From Lachnospiraceae bacterium (GTDB taxonomy: Bacteria > Bacillota > Clostridia > Lachnospirales > Lachnospiraceae): 64,000 nucleotides of DNA. The stretch is from contig JAFQQI010000009.1 in assembly GCA_017411305.1 (NCBI GenBank), positions 62,001 to 126,000 on the forward strand. The letters are read 5' to 3'. The translations under genes and the position numbers were made by a program. The notes beneath the pieces were generated by a model, which did not search any database, had not been told where the DNA came from, and saw nothing but the letters and a program-made list of their open reading frames with translations. This document shows, piece after piece, positions 22,471 through 31,952 of this stretch; within the stretch, counting starts at the first letter, position 1, and every line of letters begins with the position of its first letter.

Positions 22471-24912
22471 ATGCAGTCAGGATATACGGAAAAGGCAAAG
22501 TCAGCGCTTTCGCTGGCTGCCCGTACTGCATCACGGTTAAAGACCGGCTATATCGGTACTGAGCATATTTTGGTAGGACTTTTAAAAGAAAGAACAGGAA
22601 CGGCTGCCAAGGTGCTTACTGCAAACGGTGTAGAAGAAGAAAAAATAATGGAAATGATTCGGGAATTGATTGCTCCGGAATCTACAGTGATTTTAAAGGA
22701 AAAAGAAGGATATTCACCCAGAGCGGAATATGTTCTGGCAGAAGCGCAAAAACAAGCAGAGAGATTCCATTCACCGCTTGTGGGAACCGAGCATATTTTA
22801 CTTGCACTCTTAAAAGAAGGAGAGTGCGTAGCTTCCAGACTTTTAAAAACCATCGGTGTTTCCATCCAGAGAATGTATGTGGACACCCTGACAGCTATGA
22901 GTGAGGACCCTTCACTCTACAAGGAGGACCTTGCAAAAAAGCAAAGAGGTAAAAAAGCGGCGACAACTACGTTAGAACAGTATAGTAGGGATTTGACTGC
23001 GCTTGCTGCCCAAGGGAAATTAGATCCTGTAATCGGCAGGGAGAATGAGATTAAACGTGTGATTGAGATTCTAAGTCGCAGAAGTAAAAATAACCCATGC
23101 CTGATTGGAGAACCCGGTGTGGGTAAAACGGCAGTTGTGGAAGGCCTTGCAAGCAGGATTGTGGCGGGGGACGTTCCTTTTACCGTAAAAAACAAGAGAC
23201 TTCTGACCCTTGATTTATCCGGGATGGTAGCCGGCTCCAAATACAGAGGAGAATTTGAAGAGCGTATCAAAAAGGTAATAAAGGAAGTACAGGAAGCCGG
23301 AAATGTGATTTTGTTTTTGGATGAAATGCATACGATTATCGGTGCAGGCGGTGCAGAAGGAGCTATTGACGCTTCTAATATATTAAAGCCTTCTTTGGCA
23401 AGAGGAGAATTGCAGCTAATAGGTGCAACAACCATAGCGGAATACCGTAAATATGTAGAAAAGGATGCAGCCCTTGAAAGGCGTTTCCAATCTGTAATGG
23501 TAGAGGAACCTGACGAGAAGGAAGCAATTGCCATATTAAAAGGTATTGCCCATAAGTATGAAGAGCATCATCGGGTGGACATTTCAGAGGAAGCTATTGT
23601 TGCAGCCGTAAAGCTTTCTGCAAGATATATTAATGACAGAAATCTGCCGGATAAAGCTATTGATGTGATGGATGAGGCATCTGCCGCAGTGCGACTTAGG
23701 ACCATTCCTGCTTCTGATAAGCAAAACAGCCTTGCAGATGAAATTGTAGCAATGAATGAGGAATTGGAAGACTGCTTACGACAGGGTAATTTAGAGCAGG
23801 CTTCTGTAATACGAAAAGCCCAGGAAAAACTAATTAGGAAATATCGGCAGAATAAAGCAAATGCGCAGAAAAATCCAAAAGAAATCCGGTATAAAATCGG
23901 AGAAATGGATATTGCACAGGTAGTATCCTCATGGACCAAGATACCGTTGAACAAATTAACCGAGAAGGAAAGCGAAAGACTGCTGAAGCTGGAAGATGTT
24001 TTGCATAAGCGCGTCATAGGACAAAAGGAAGCTGTTAAAGCAGTATCAAGAGCGATTCGTCGAGGAAGAGTGGGGCTGCAGGACCCAAACAGACCAATCG
24101 GTTCATTCCTATTCCTGGGTCCTACCGGCGTAGGAAAAACAGAGCTTTGTAAGGCACTTGCTGAAGCAATGTTCGGAACGGAAGGTGCATTAATCAGGGT
24201 AGATATGTCAGAGTATATGGAAGGTCATTCCGTATCTAAGATGATAGGCTCACCTCCCGGTTATGTGGGCTTTGATGAGGGCGGACAGCTGAGCGAAAAA
24301 ATCAGAAAGAATCCATATTCGGTTCTGCTTTTTGATGAGATAGAAAAGGCTCATCCTGATGTATTTAACGTGCTGCTTCAAGTACTTGATGACGGTCATA
24401 TTACGGACTCCAAGGGTAGAAAGGTCAGCTTTAAAAATACTGTGATTATTATGACTTCCAATGCCGGTGCACAGAGAATTGTGGATCCGAAGAATTTAGG
24501 CTTTGGTGTGGCGACTACCAAAGAGCAGGAATACGAAAAAATGAAATCGGGGGTTATGGAAGAGGTTAAGAGATTGTTTAAACCGGAATTCATCAACCGT
24601 ATTGATGAAATTATGGTATTCCATGCACTCGATAAGGAAAATATGCAACAGATTATGAATTTGCTTTGCAGTAATCTGGCAAAAAGATGCAGTATGCAAC
24701 TTCAAATTAAGCTTACCGTAAGCAGTGCATTAAAAACGCATATTATTGAGAAGCATGCAGACTATAAAATGGGAGCCCGACCATTGAAGCGTGCAATCCA
24801 GTCTGTTATTGAAGATGCTCTTGCAGAGGAGATATTATCGGGAAGAATTAAAGCAGGAGATACGGTGCTGGCAGGTTTCAAAAAAGGTCAGGTAGTTTTT
24901 GAGGTGAAGTAA
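22471..24912 (+). CDS. clpC: ClpC-type AAA+ ATPase, chaperone subunit of a Clp protease
   Basis: An 813-residue unfoldase that delivers proteins to ClpP. A double Clp-N domain covers about residues 1-145. AAA domain 1 has Walker A GEPGVGKT near 212-219, and Walker B VILFLDEMH follows at about 280. The UVR-like helical segment is at about 425-460. AAA domain 2 has GPTGVGKT at about 550-557. The start is ATG 22471, where GGAGG (22458-22462) is eight bases upstream. ATG 22426 would overlap the GntR gene and adds residues not seen in ClpC. The usual CtsR-McsA-McsB genes are not here. Confidence 0.95.
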   Translation: MQSGYTEKAKSALSLAARTASRLKTGYIGTEHILVGLLKERTGTAAKVLTANGVEEEKIMEMIRELIAPESTVILKEKEGYSPRAEYVLAEAQKQAERFHSPLVGTEHILLALLKEGECVASRLLKTIGVSIQRMYVDTLTAMSEDPSLYKEDLAKKQRGKKAATTTLEQYSRDLTALAAQGKLDPVIGRENEIKRVIEILSRRSKNNPCLIGEPGVGKTAVVEGLASRIVAGDVPFTVKNKRLLTLDLSGMVAGSKYRGEFEERIKKVIKEVQEAGNVILFLDEMHTIIGAGGAEGAIDASNILKPSLARGELQLIGATTIAEYRKYVEKDAALERRFQSVMVEEPDEKEAIAILKGIAHKYEEHHRVDISEEAIVAAVKLSARYINDRNLPDKAIDVMDEASAAVRLRTIPASDKQNSLADEIVAMNEELEDCLRQGNLEQASVIRKAQEKLIRKYRQNKANAQKNPKEIRYKIGEMDIAQVVSSWTKIPLNKLTEKESERLLKLEDVLHKRVIGQKEAVKAVSRAIRRGRVGLQDPNRPIGSFLFLGPTGVGKTELCKALAEAMFGTEGALIRVDMSEYMEGHSVSKMIGSPPGYVGFDEGGQLSEKIRKNPYSVLLFDEIEKAHPDVFNVLLQVLDDGHITDSKGRKVSFKNTVIIMTSNAGAQRIVDPKNLGFGVATTKEQEYEKMKSGVMEEVKRLFKPEFINRIDEIMVFHALDKENMQQIMNLLCSNLAKRCSMQLQIKLTVSSALKTHIIEKHADYKMGARPLKRAIQSVIEDALAEEILSGRIKAGDTVLAGFKKGQVVFEVK

Positions 24913-24986
24913 AATTTTGGTGGCAATATGGCACAAAATAGTTTATACTGATAATATACCAAAGATGCCGATAGGAGGACATAAGA

Positions 24987-25397
24987 ATGGCTGTTGTAGA
25001 GGAACTGCTTCGCAAAGAAGAAGACGGGGCTATCAGTTTCGGAAATCATAAACTGGAGAATAAGGCGAAACTGGAAGACTTTGAGTACAATGGTGATTTA
25101 TACAAGGTAAAAACCTATAAGACTATGACTAAACTGGAAAAGAACGGTATGTTTGTTTATGAATCTGTACCCGGAACCAGTGTCATCGGATTCGCAGAAG
25201 ATGAAAAGGGCATTCGATTTATTGTAGAAGGAGATGAGGATGCACAGATTACCGTAGAGCTTGCTGAGGATGCTGAATACGAAGTATTTATTGCAGGCGA
25301 AAGTATTGGAAAAATGAAAACCAATTTAGGCGGTAAGCTGAATATCAGTACCCAGCTTGCACAAGCGGGAGAGGTAGAAGTAAAAATTCTAAAATAA
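24987..25397 (+). CDS. Conserved hypothetical protein, beta-rich
   Basis: A 136-residue protein with a highly regular beta pattern and no transmembrane segment. Marks are AISFGNHKL (about residues 14-22), VYESVPGTSV (about 56-65) and a C-terminal GKLNISTQLA. Related proteins in Lachnospiraceae are often labelled 'endosialidase', but I see no catalytic motif and regard that label as unreliable. AGGAGG (24975-24980) sets ATG 24987. It lies between clpC and radA with its own terminator. Function unknown. Confidence 0.75.
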   Translation: MAVVEELLRKEEDGAISFGNHKLENKAKLEDFEYNGDLYKVKTYKTMTKLEKNGMFVYESVPGTSVIGFAEDEKGIRFIVEGDEDAQITVELAEDAEYEVFIAGESIGKMKTNLGGKLNISTQLAQAGEVEVKILK

Positions 25398-25400
25398 AAA

Positions 25401-25429
25401 ATGCCTTCTGTCTTATAGGCAGAAGGTAT
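25401..25429 (+). terminator. Rho-independent terminator
   Basis: Arms ATGCCTTCTG (25401-25410) and CAGAAGGTAT (25420-25429) pair with one G-T pair and are followed by TTTATTTT. It ends the 24987-25397 gene. Confidence 0.85.
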
Positions 25430-25469
25430 TTTATTTTACACACTACATTATTTATGTGAGGAGATTAGC

Positions 25470-26846
25470 ATGGCTAAGAGCAAGAATAATACCATCTTTT
25501 TTTGCCAAAATTGTGGTTATGAGTCTGCGAAATGGCTTGGCCAGTGTCCGGGTTGCAGGGAATGGAATACGCTGATAGAAGAAACTGTGGTTACAGGAAA
25601 AAATATGAAACAAACCATGGGAGGAATAGGTGCGCGCAATGCACAGAATAAACCTTCTATCCTTTCGGATATCTCCTTGCAGGAGGAGGACCGCATTTCA
25701 ACCGGTATAAAGGAACTTGACAGAGTACTCGGTGGCGGTATTGTAGCCGGTTCCCTGACTTTAGTAGGTGGTGACCCCGGTATCGGAAAATCTACACTGC
25801 TTTTGCAGGTTTGCCGGAACTTGGCAATGGCAGGGAGAGAAGTGCTTTATGTTTCGGGTGAGGAATCCTTAAAACAAATAAAGCTGCGTGCTAACAGAAT
25901 CGGTGAGTTTAATGAGCATTTGAAACTACTTTGTGAGACCGGACTTCAGAACATACAGGAAACAATTCAAAGAAACAAGCCTGAAATTGTAATTATCGAC
26001 TCTATTCAGACTATGTATCATGAAGAAGTTTCTTCTGCACCGGGCAGTGTTTCTCAGGTAAGAGAAGCTACAAGCGTGCTTATGCAGCTTGCAAAGGGAT
26101 TCAATGTGTCTATTTTTATCGTAGGGCATGTAACCAAGGAAGGAACGGTGGCAGGTCCCAGAGTGCTGGAGCATATGGTAGATACCGTACTATATTTTGA
26201 AGGGGACAGGAATGCGTCTTACCGGATATTAAGAGGGGTAAAAAACCGTTTTGGTTCTACCAATGAAATCGGTGTTTTTGAAATGGCAGGCGATGGTTTA
26301 AAAGAAGTACCGAATCCTTCCGAATTTATGTTGAACGGAAAACCTAAGGATGCCAGTGGATCGGTAGTGGTGTGTTCTATGGAAGGCACCAGACCTATTT
26401 TGATTGAGATACAGGCGCTTGTTTGCCACAGTAATTTCGGAATACCCAGAAGACAGACAACGGGTACGGATTTTAACAGGGTGAATTTGTTGATGGCTGT
26501 TTTAGAAAAAAGGCTTGGTTTGCAGATGGGCAACTGTGATGCTTATGTAAATATTACAGGAGGCATGAAAATCCAGGAACCTGCTATTGATCTTGGGGTT
26601 GCCATGGCCATTGTTTCCAGCTTTAAAAACAGGGCAATTGATGATGGTATGCTTGTAATAGGTGAAGTGGGCTTAAGTGGGGAAGTACGTGCAGTCAGTC
26701 AAATCCAGACAAGAGTACAGGAAGCCAAGAAACTTGGATTTACTACCTGTGTCATTCCAAAAGTATGTTTGGAAAGCGTGAAAGAAATTAAAGGAATACA
26801 AGTGATAGGTGTCAGCAATGTGCGGGAGGCTGTAGATTTGATATAA
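25470..26846 (+). CDS. radA: DNA repair protein RadA
   Basis: A 458-residue RecA-like helicase that promotes branch migration in recombination. The N-terminal zinc finger CQNCG...CPGC is at residues 8-28. The Walker A motif GGDPGIGKSTLLL is at about 98-110, and the RadA-specific KNRFGSTNEIG motif lies at about 256-266. A Lon-like C-terminal domain follows (GGMKIQEPAIDLGVAMAI, about 367-384). The length is normal. The start is ATG 25470 after GAGGAGA. A stand-alone gene with a terminator upstream. Confidence 0.96.
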   Translation: MAKSKNNTIFFCQNCGYESAKWLGQCPGCREWNTLIEETVVTGKNMKQTMGGIGARNAQNKPSILSDISLQEEDRISTGIKELDRVLGGGIVAGSLTLVGGDPGIGKSTLLLQVCRNLAMAGREVLYVSGEESLKQIKLRANRIGEFNEHLKLLCETGLQNIQETIQRNKPEIVIIDSIQTMYHEEVSSAPGSVSQVREATSVLMQLAKGFNVSIFIVGHVTKEGTVAGPRVLEHMVDTVLYFEGDRNASYRILRGVKNRFGSTNEIGVFEMAGDGLKEVPNPSEFMLNGKPKDASGSVVVCSMEGTRPILIEIQALVCHSNFGIPRRQTTGTDFNRVNLLMAVLEKRLGLQMGNCDAYVNITGGMKIQEPAIDLGVAMAIVSSFKNRAIDDGMLVIGEVGLSGEVRAVSQIQTRVQEAKKLGFTTCVIPKVCLESVKEIKGIQVIGVSNVREAVDLI

Positions 26847-27025
26847 ATCACTGTTTTGATAAAAAATCAAGATGTATAATTCCTAATAAATGTAACAAAA
26901 GTATGACATTTTCCACAAAAAATTAAAGAATCCTTAAAAAAATGGCAAATTTCCTATTCAAACCGGATAGTTTGTGGTAATATATAACAGGATTTGCGTT
27001 TGGACGGAAAGGAATAAGATTTAAA

Positions 27026-28126
27026 ATGGATAAGAAAAAGTGGGTGAAAAAGCTCCCATTATTTATATTAGAGATTGTAGCACTTCTGATTGCAATCGGT
27101 GTGTTGTATGTGACCATGAAAACCACCGGTGAGGTGCAGAAGGTAAATGTGGATGAAGAGAAAATTGTTGTCAATGAAGAAGTAAAACAACAGATTGAAA
27201 ATACGGAAGCAAAGCAGGAAGAGAATAAATATACAGGCGTATATAATGTTGCTTTCTTTGGTGTGGATGCCAGAGACGGCAGTCTCGGTAAGGGAAACAG
27301 AAGTGACACCATAATGATTTGCTCCGTAGATATGGACAAGCATGAAATACGTTTAATCTCCGTATTGAGAGATACTTACTTAAATGTTGGAAATGACAGC
27401 TACGGAAAATGCAACAAGGCATATGCTTTAGGAGGTCCGGAGCAGGCAATCAGTATGATTAATATGAATACTGACCTATATCTGACTGATTATGTAACAG
27501 TAGGGTTTGAAGGGGTAATGAAAGCGGTAGATGCCCTTGGTGGTGTGGAAATCGATGTTACTCAAGAGGAAATCCAGCATTTGAACAACTATCAGATTAG
27601 TATGGTAGGAGAAAGCTCAGACGGTAAGAATTTTACTGCAACAGCAGGTGTAGATTATACGCCGGTAACAGAGCCGGGATTACAGACATTAAATGGTCTG
27701 CAGGCAACTGCTTATTGCCGTATCCGTCATGTGGGAAATGACTTTGCACGTACGGAAAGACAGCGTAATGTATTAATTGCCATGCTGGAAAAAGCAAAAA
27801 CTTCTTCGGTAGCTAATCTGACAGAGGCAATCAACGGTGTACTTCCCCATGTTAGTACTTCTGTAGATATCGAAGACATGCTGGGACTTTTGGGGATGCT
27901 TGGTGATTTTAAGGTAACTGTCAGTGACAGCTTCCCTTTTGACGGCATGAGAAACGGCGGACCGATTGGCTCAGAAGGATCCTGTGTGGTAGCAACTTCC
28001 TTAGAGGATAACGTAAAACATTTGCATGAACTTCTCTTTGCAGACGAGGCATATGAACCTTCCAAGGAGCTTAAGAGCTTCAGTGAACAAATCATAGCCG
28101 ACACCCAGGACTATTTGATATATTAA
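27026..28126 (+). CDS. LCP (LytR-CpsA-Psr) family cell-wall glycopolymer transferase
   Basis: A 366-residue membrane protein. One N-terminal transmembrane helix (about residues 10-31) anchors an extracellular LCP domain. The motifs NRSDTIMICSVD (about 92-103), RLISVLRDTYLNV (about 109-121) and CRIRHVGNDFARTERQRNVL (about 232-251) are typical; the last holds the conserved Arg residues that bind polyprenyl phosphate. LCP enzymes attach teichoic acids or capsule to peptidoglycan. ATG 27026 follows GGAAAGGAAT. It is followed by a large hairpin. Confidence 0.9.
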   Translation: MDKKKWVKKLPLFILEIVALLIAIGVLYVTMKTTGEVQKVNVDEEKIVVNEEVKQQIENTEAKQEENKYTGVYNVAFFGVDARDGSLGKGNRSDTIMICSVDMDKHEIRLISVLRDTYLNVGNDSYGKCNKAYALGGPEQAISMINMNTDLYLTDYVTVGFEGVMKAVDALGGVEIDVTQEEIQHLNNYQISMVGESSDGKNFTATAGVDYTPVTEPGLQTLNGLQATAYCRIRHVGNDFARTERQRNVLIAMLEKAKTSSVANLTEAINGVLPHVSTSVDIEDMLGLLGMLGDFKVTVSDSFPFDGMRNGGPIGSEGSCVVATSLEDNVKHLHELLFADEAYEPSKELKSFSEQIIADTQDYLIY

Positions 28127-28152
28127 TTTTGTAAAGTTGTTGTATGTTAAGT

Positions 28153-28228
28153 ATAAAAAGCATTTGTTCATAATCCTATGCGCGAAGCATTTTCATCGCG
28201 CAAAAGGCTTAAGAACAAGTGCTTTTAT
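28153..28228. repeat. Long imperfect palindrome between the LCP gene and tRNA-Trp
   Basis: Outer arms 28153-28169 and 28213-28228 pair over 16 bases with one bulge. Inner arms TGCGCGA (28179-28185) and TCGCGCA (28196-28202) pair perfectly. It could terminate both converging transcripts. Its GCGAAGC core and GCATTTGTT arm recall the palindrome at 38176-38234. Confidence 0.65.
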
Positions 28229-28257
28229 AATGTTATTAATTTTGGGTAAAAAAATAA

Positions 28258-28328
28258 CAGGGGCAGTAGGAATCGAACCCACATCGACGGTTTTGGAGAC
28301 CGCTGTTCTACCTTTGAACTATGCCCCT
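28258..28328 (-). tRNA. trnW: tRNA-Trp (anticodon CCA)
   Basis: On the minus strand the sequence folds into a 71-base tRNA. The acceptor stem AGGGGCA (28322-28328) pairs with TGCCCCT (28259-28265). The anticodon arm CGGTCTCCAAAACCG carries CCA, so it reads UGG (Trp). The T-arm has GTGGGTTCGATTCCTAC, and the discriminator base is G. There is no encoded CCA end. It stands alone. Confidence 0.96.
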
Positions 28329-28377
28329 ATTTTGTGGCTTTTAAAACCACCGAATGTTATTATATCTTATAACCATG

Positions 28378-29376
28378 TTATCTGTCAACAACTTTTGCAG
28401 TAGAATTTCTGACAATCAATTGCGGACGAAGCAATGTCTTGCTGATAGGAACCTGATTCATAACGCCGTCCAAAGCAATATAAGATAATTTGCCTAATTG
28501 GACACGATTCTGACGGATAGTAGTAAGTGCAATATTCAAATGAGCGGATAAAGGCAAGTCGTCAGCACCTATGATACTAATATCTTGAGGAACCCGATAA
28601 CCTAACCTGTCACATTCCTTTAATACACCGTAAGCAATTACATCCGTGCCGCATAAAATAGCAGTAGCGCCTTGCTCTAAAAAAGCAGGTACATAATCCC
28701 GGGCAGATTCAGCATCATAACGGCCGTTGGCAACCAAAGTCGGAATGATGGGAATATTATGTTCATTCATACTGTCGAGAAATGCCTGTTGACGAAGTTC
28801 TGTAATCATAGAATGAGGCGACCCGTTTAAAAAGGCAATTTTACGATGTCCTAATGAAACAAGGTGTTCTATTGCTGCATCAATACCTTCAGAACTGTCT
28901 GTGCCGACATAAGCTACATGCGGATTAGCTTTTATGTAATTATCAAGAAGAACGGTCGGCATTGTAGTATTTTCAAGCTGATTAATCCAGGCATCCAGCA
29001 AGGAAAAACCAAGGAAAAAGGCACCGGAATAGCCGTTTTTCAGCATAAAAGTGTCATATTTCTCTTTATCTTGGAAGTGATAGGTGATGGGGAGCGTGGT
29101 AACGCTCCAATTATCGCGGAAGGCAGCCTGTTTAAAGCCTAAAATGACATCATAGGCAAAATGGTTAGCAGATTCATAGTCCATGTTTGAAACAAAAATG
29201 CAAAGTTTCTTGGAATCAGCACGTTTCATTCGTTTGGTCTGATAGCCCATTTCCACAGCGGTATCCAAAATAGACTGGCTAAGTTCCGGGCTGATATCGC
29301 TTGCGCCGTTTAGGCCTTTGGAAACGGTACTGATGGAAACGCCGAGACGCTCGGCAATCTGTTTAATAGTAACCAA
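28378..29376 (-). CDS. LacI family transcriptional regulator
   Basis: A 332-residue regulator. The N-terminal helix-turn-helix ITIKQ-type segment (IKQIAERLGVSISTVSKGLNG, about residues 4-24) and a hinge are followed by a periplasmic-binding-protein-like ligand domain with TAILCGTDVIAYGVL (about 232-246) and ISIIGADDLPLSAHLN (about 261-276). These regulators bind sugars. The start is TTG 29376, seven bases after AAGGAGG on the minus strand, an uncommon but well supported codon. It is divergent from a GH13 gene 161 bases away, so it likely controls it. Confidence 0.92.
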   Translation of the reverse strand: MVTIKQIAERLGVSISTVSKGLNGASDISPELSQSILDTAVEMGYQTKRMKRADSKKLCIFVSNMDYESANHFAYDVILGFKQAAFRDNWSVTTLPITYHFQDKEKYDTFMLKNGYSGAFFLGFSLLDAWINQLENTTMPTVLLDNYIKANPHVAYVGTDSSEGIDAAIEHLVSLGHRKIAFLNGSPHSMITELRQQAFLDSMNEHNIPIIPTLVANGRYDAESARDYVPAFLEQGATAILCGTDVIAYGVLKECDRLGYRVPQDISIIGADDLPLSAHLNIALTTIRQNRVQLGKLSYIALDGVMNQVPISKTLLRPQLIVRNSTAKVVDR

Positions 29377-29537
29377 GGCGACTCCTCCTTGTAATAGTTT
29401 ATATATTTCAGTATACTCCCAAAATTGTACTTTTGCAAATTGAAAAAAGGATAACTGGAATTCTGTTGCCGGCTCATGTATACTATAAAAAAGCAGAGCC
29501 GGAAAGGCTCGCCAGAATAACGGAAAGAGAAGGATAA

Positions 29538-31151
29538 ATGATGAGAAGTAAAGTTATCGCAGTATGTTTGTGTATGATAATGATATTTATGACGCTCGGA
29601 TGCGGTGAAGAGGCCAGACGGATACCGGAAGATGTTCCGATGACAGATAATTACCGAACCTATTACGAGGTGTTTGTATATTCCTTTTATGACGGGGACG
29701 GAGACGGAATCGGCGATTTTAAAGGTCTGACAGAGAAGCTTGATTATATTAATGACGGAAAACCTGAGCCGGGAGAAGATCTTGGCTGTAACGGAATCTG
29801 GCTGATGCCGATTATGCCTTCGCCGACCTATCATAAGTATGATGTAACTGATTATTACAGCATTGATCCGCAGTATGGCACCATGGAGGATTTTGAACTT
29901 TTTATGGAGAAATGCAATCAACGCGGAATTAAGGTGATTCTTGATTTAGTAATGAATCATACTTCTTCCCAACATCCATGGTTTTTGGAAGCATGTAATT
30001 ATTTAAATACATTAGGGGAAAAAGAGCCTTCACTTGAAGAATGCCCGTATGTTGATTATTACCATTTCAGTAAGGAACAAAAGGCAGGATACTGTCCGGT
30101 GCCGGGTAGTGATACGTGGTATTATGAGGCACAGTTTTATTATGGGATGCCGGATTTGAATCTTTTTAATGAAGAATTGCAAAGAGAGTTTGAGAAAATC
30201 GTTGAATTTTGGTTGAACAAGGGAGTAGGCGGTTTTAGGATTGATGCTGCTAAAGAATTTGTATCAGGTTCTCCTACGTCTAATACAGAAATCCTTGCAT
30301 GGATAACCAATATGGTAAAAAGCAAAAGAGAAGATGCTTATTTAGTAGCAGAGGTGTGGACAGATTTAAATACTTATGCAGGTTATTACGCAAGCGGTAT
30401 TGACAGCATTTTTAATTTTGCATTTGCAGACAACAGCGGTGTTATAGCCAATGCAGTAAAAGGAGTATCTCCGGCATCAGGATTCGGAGAAGCACTTGTG
30501 ATGGCGGATGAACTGTTTCAGGCAAATAATCCCAATTATATTGATGCACCTTTTTATACCAACCATGATTTAGGAAGAAGCGCAGGCTATTATGCAGGTG
30601 AACAATCGATGGCCCAGACCAAGGTGGCAGGAGCTTTAAATCTTTTGATGAGCGGAAATGTTTTTCTGTATTACGGGGAAGAGTTGGGAATGAAAGGAGC
30701 CGGGAAAGACGAGAATAAACGGGCACCAATGTATTTTTCCTCTGATAAGAATGCACCGGGAATGTGTGACGGCCCGGCAGATATGGATGATGTGAAGATG
30801 AAGTTCCCGAGCTATGAAGAACAAAAGGAGGACGCCTATTCTGTTTACAGGTATTATCAGCAGGCGATTTATCTGCGAAATCTGTATCCGGCAATCAGAA
30901 AGGGGACTGTTGAAAATTTGCCCGGATACGCGACAAATACAGTTGCCGCTATCAGGAAGAGCTATGAAAATGAAACATTAATCATTTTGTGTAACTTATC
31001 TACAGAAAAGCAGGTGGTAGATTTGTCTGACAGTACAAACCAAATCAAAGGAATCGAAAACGCACTGTATGTCGGGGAGGAGATTGCCGTATATGAAAAA
31101 GGACAGCTGGAGCTTCCTGCTTACGGAATCGTTTTGATGGAAGTAAAGTAA
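29538..31151 (+). CDS. GH13 alpha-amylase family lipoprotein
   Basis: A 537-residue secreted glycosidase. The signal peptide ends with the lipobox LGC (cysteine about residue 22), so it is membrane-anchored outside. The GH13 barrel regions are visible: LDLVMNHTS (about 134-142), GGFRIDAAKEF (about 231-241, nucleophile Asp), LVAEVW (about 268-273, acid Glu) and YTNHDLGRS (about 340-348, third Asp). The DGDGDGIGDFKGL segment near residue 53 is a calcium-binding type loop. It acts on alpha-glucans or maltodextrins outside the cell. The divergent LacI gene is the likely regulator. Confidence 0.93.
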   Translation: MMRSKVIAVCLCMIMIFMTLGCGEEARRIPEDVPMTDNYRTYYEVFVYSFYDGDGDGIGDFKGLTEKLDYINDGKPEPGEDLGCNGIWLMPIMPSPTYHKYDVTDYYSIDPQYGTMEDFELFMEKCNQRGIKVILDLVMNHTSSQHPWFLEACNYLNTLGEKEPSLEECPYVDYYHFSKEQKAGYCPVPGSDTWYYEAQFYYGMPDLNLFNEELQREFEKIVEFWLNKGVGGFRIDAAKEFVSGSPTSNTEILAWITNMVKSKREDAYLVAEVWTDLNTYAGYYASGIDSIFNFAFADNSGVIANAVKGVSPASGFGEALVMADELFQANNPNYIDAPFYTNHDLGRSAGYYAGEQSMAQTKVAGALNLLMSGNVFLYYGEELGMKGAGKDENKRAPMYFSSDKNAPGMCDGPADMDDVKMKFPSYEEQKEDAYSVYRYYQQAIYLRNLYPAIRKGTVENLPGYATNTVAAIRKSYENETLIILCNLSTEKQVVDLSDSTNQIKGIENALYVGEEIAVYEKGQLELPAYGIVLMEVK

Positions 31152-31180
31152 GGATAATATAATTCAAACAATACAAAAGG

Positions 31181-31223
31181 AAACAGAAAACCCCAGGAGA
31201 TAATCTCCTGAGGTTTCCTGTTT
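31181..31223 (+). terminator. Rho-independent terminator after the GH13 gene
   Basis: Arms 31181-31200 and 31204-31223 form a 20-bp stem with two mismatches and a TAA loop. The following sequence is TGTGTAAAAG. The dyad is strong and lies 30 bases after the stop. Confidence 0.8.
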
Positions 31224-31470
31224 GTGTAAAAGGGGAATTCTTCCGGAATTGCTAATTAGCCGAGTTGACTTCCGTTCATCAACTCAAGTGTTATTATATT
31301 ACTAAAAAAAGCGAAAATCTATAAATATATTGATAAAAAATAAAAATATATTAGCTTTCGCGAAAAAGAGTTAAAAATCCTGACAAGATTTGTAATTTTT
31401 TTGTATGTACATTTTATGTTTTTATGGTAAGATATAATAGGCATATAAAATATAGGAAAGGTATGTGGGT
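31224..31470. other. AT-rich intergenic stretch with one small dyad and a -10 box
   Basis: No gene is visible. GAGTTGA (31262-31268) and TCAACTC (31279-31285) form a hairpin. TATAAT at 31433-31438 is a likely -10 box for the next gene, but no good -35 hexamer is found at the normal distance. Confidence 0.5.
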
Positions 31471-31938
31471 ATGGCAATAGAAAATGAAAACCTGTTCAGA
31501 CAGGAATTAATACGAAAATACCGTACGGTGTTTGAACCTATTTTCCGTTATATCCCCTGGCTTATACAGAAACAGGGAGCCAGAACTTCTTATCTTTATC
31601 AGGGAGATGATGTGCCGCTTCGTTCTGTGCCGGTTCCGGTTTATGACGGAACATTACTGGGATTTGTAAAAGACATGCAGGCTACGGGACTTATGAGCAG
31701 GAATTATGTTTATGTATATTCCAGATGCGGCATTCGTACGAAGCAGGATGAACTTGCTTATATTGCCAAGGCAGAGCTTAAGGATATTGAAGATATTTTG
31801 GGCATTATGGCCAAGTATGTTCTGGGAGGTATGACGAAAGGAAAGCTTTGGTCAGAAGCAGTTGAAAACGGTGTGTTTTTACAGGCACTGCTTAAGATAA
31901 AAGAGCTGTTAGAGGTTTGGGATAAACCGTTGGCATAG
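31471..31938 (+). CDS. Conserved hypothetical protein
   Basis: A 155-residue soluble protein with many charged residues and no recognised motif. The segment PIFRYIPWLIQKQGA (about residues 20-34) and a C-terminal helical part stand out. The ATG at 31471 is nine bases after AGGAAAGG (31454-31461), while an upstream GTG at 31465 is too close. The TetR gene starts 14 bases after its stop, so they may be co-transcribed. I do not recognise the family or its role. Confidence 0.65.
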   Translation: MAIENENLFRQELIRKYRTVFEPIFRYIPWLIQKQGARTSYLYQGDDVPLRSVPVPVYDGTLLGFVKDMQATGLMSRNYVYVYSRCGIRTKQDELAYIAKAELKDIEDILGIMAKYVLGGMTKGKLWSEAVENGVFLQALLKIKELLEVWDKPLA

Positions 31939-31952
31939 GGGTTAGTTGTTGT

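Noticed and set aside
28137..28403. 88-residue open frame on the plus strand
   Set aside because: It covers the tRNA-Trp gene and the large palindrome and has no protein-like features.
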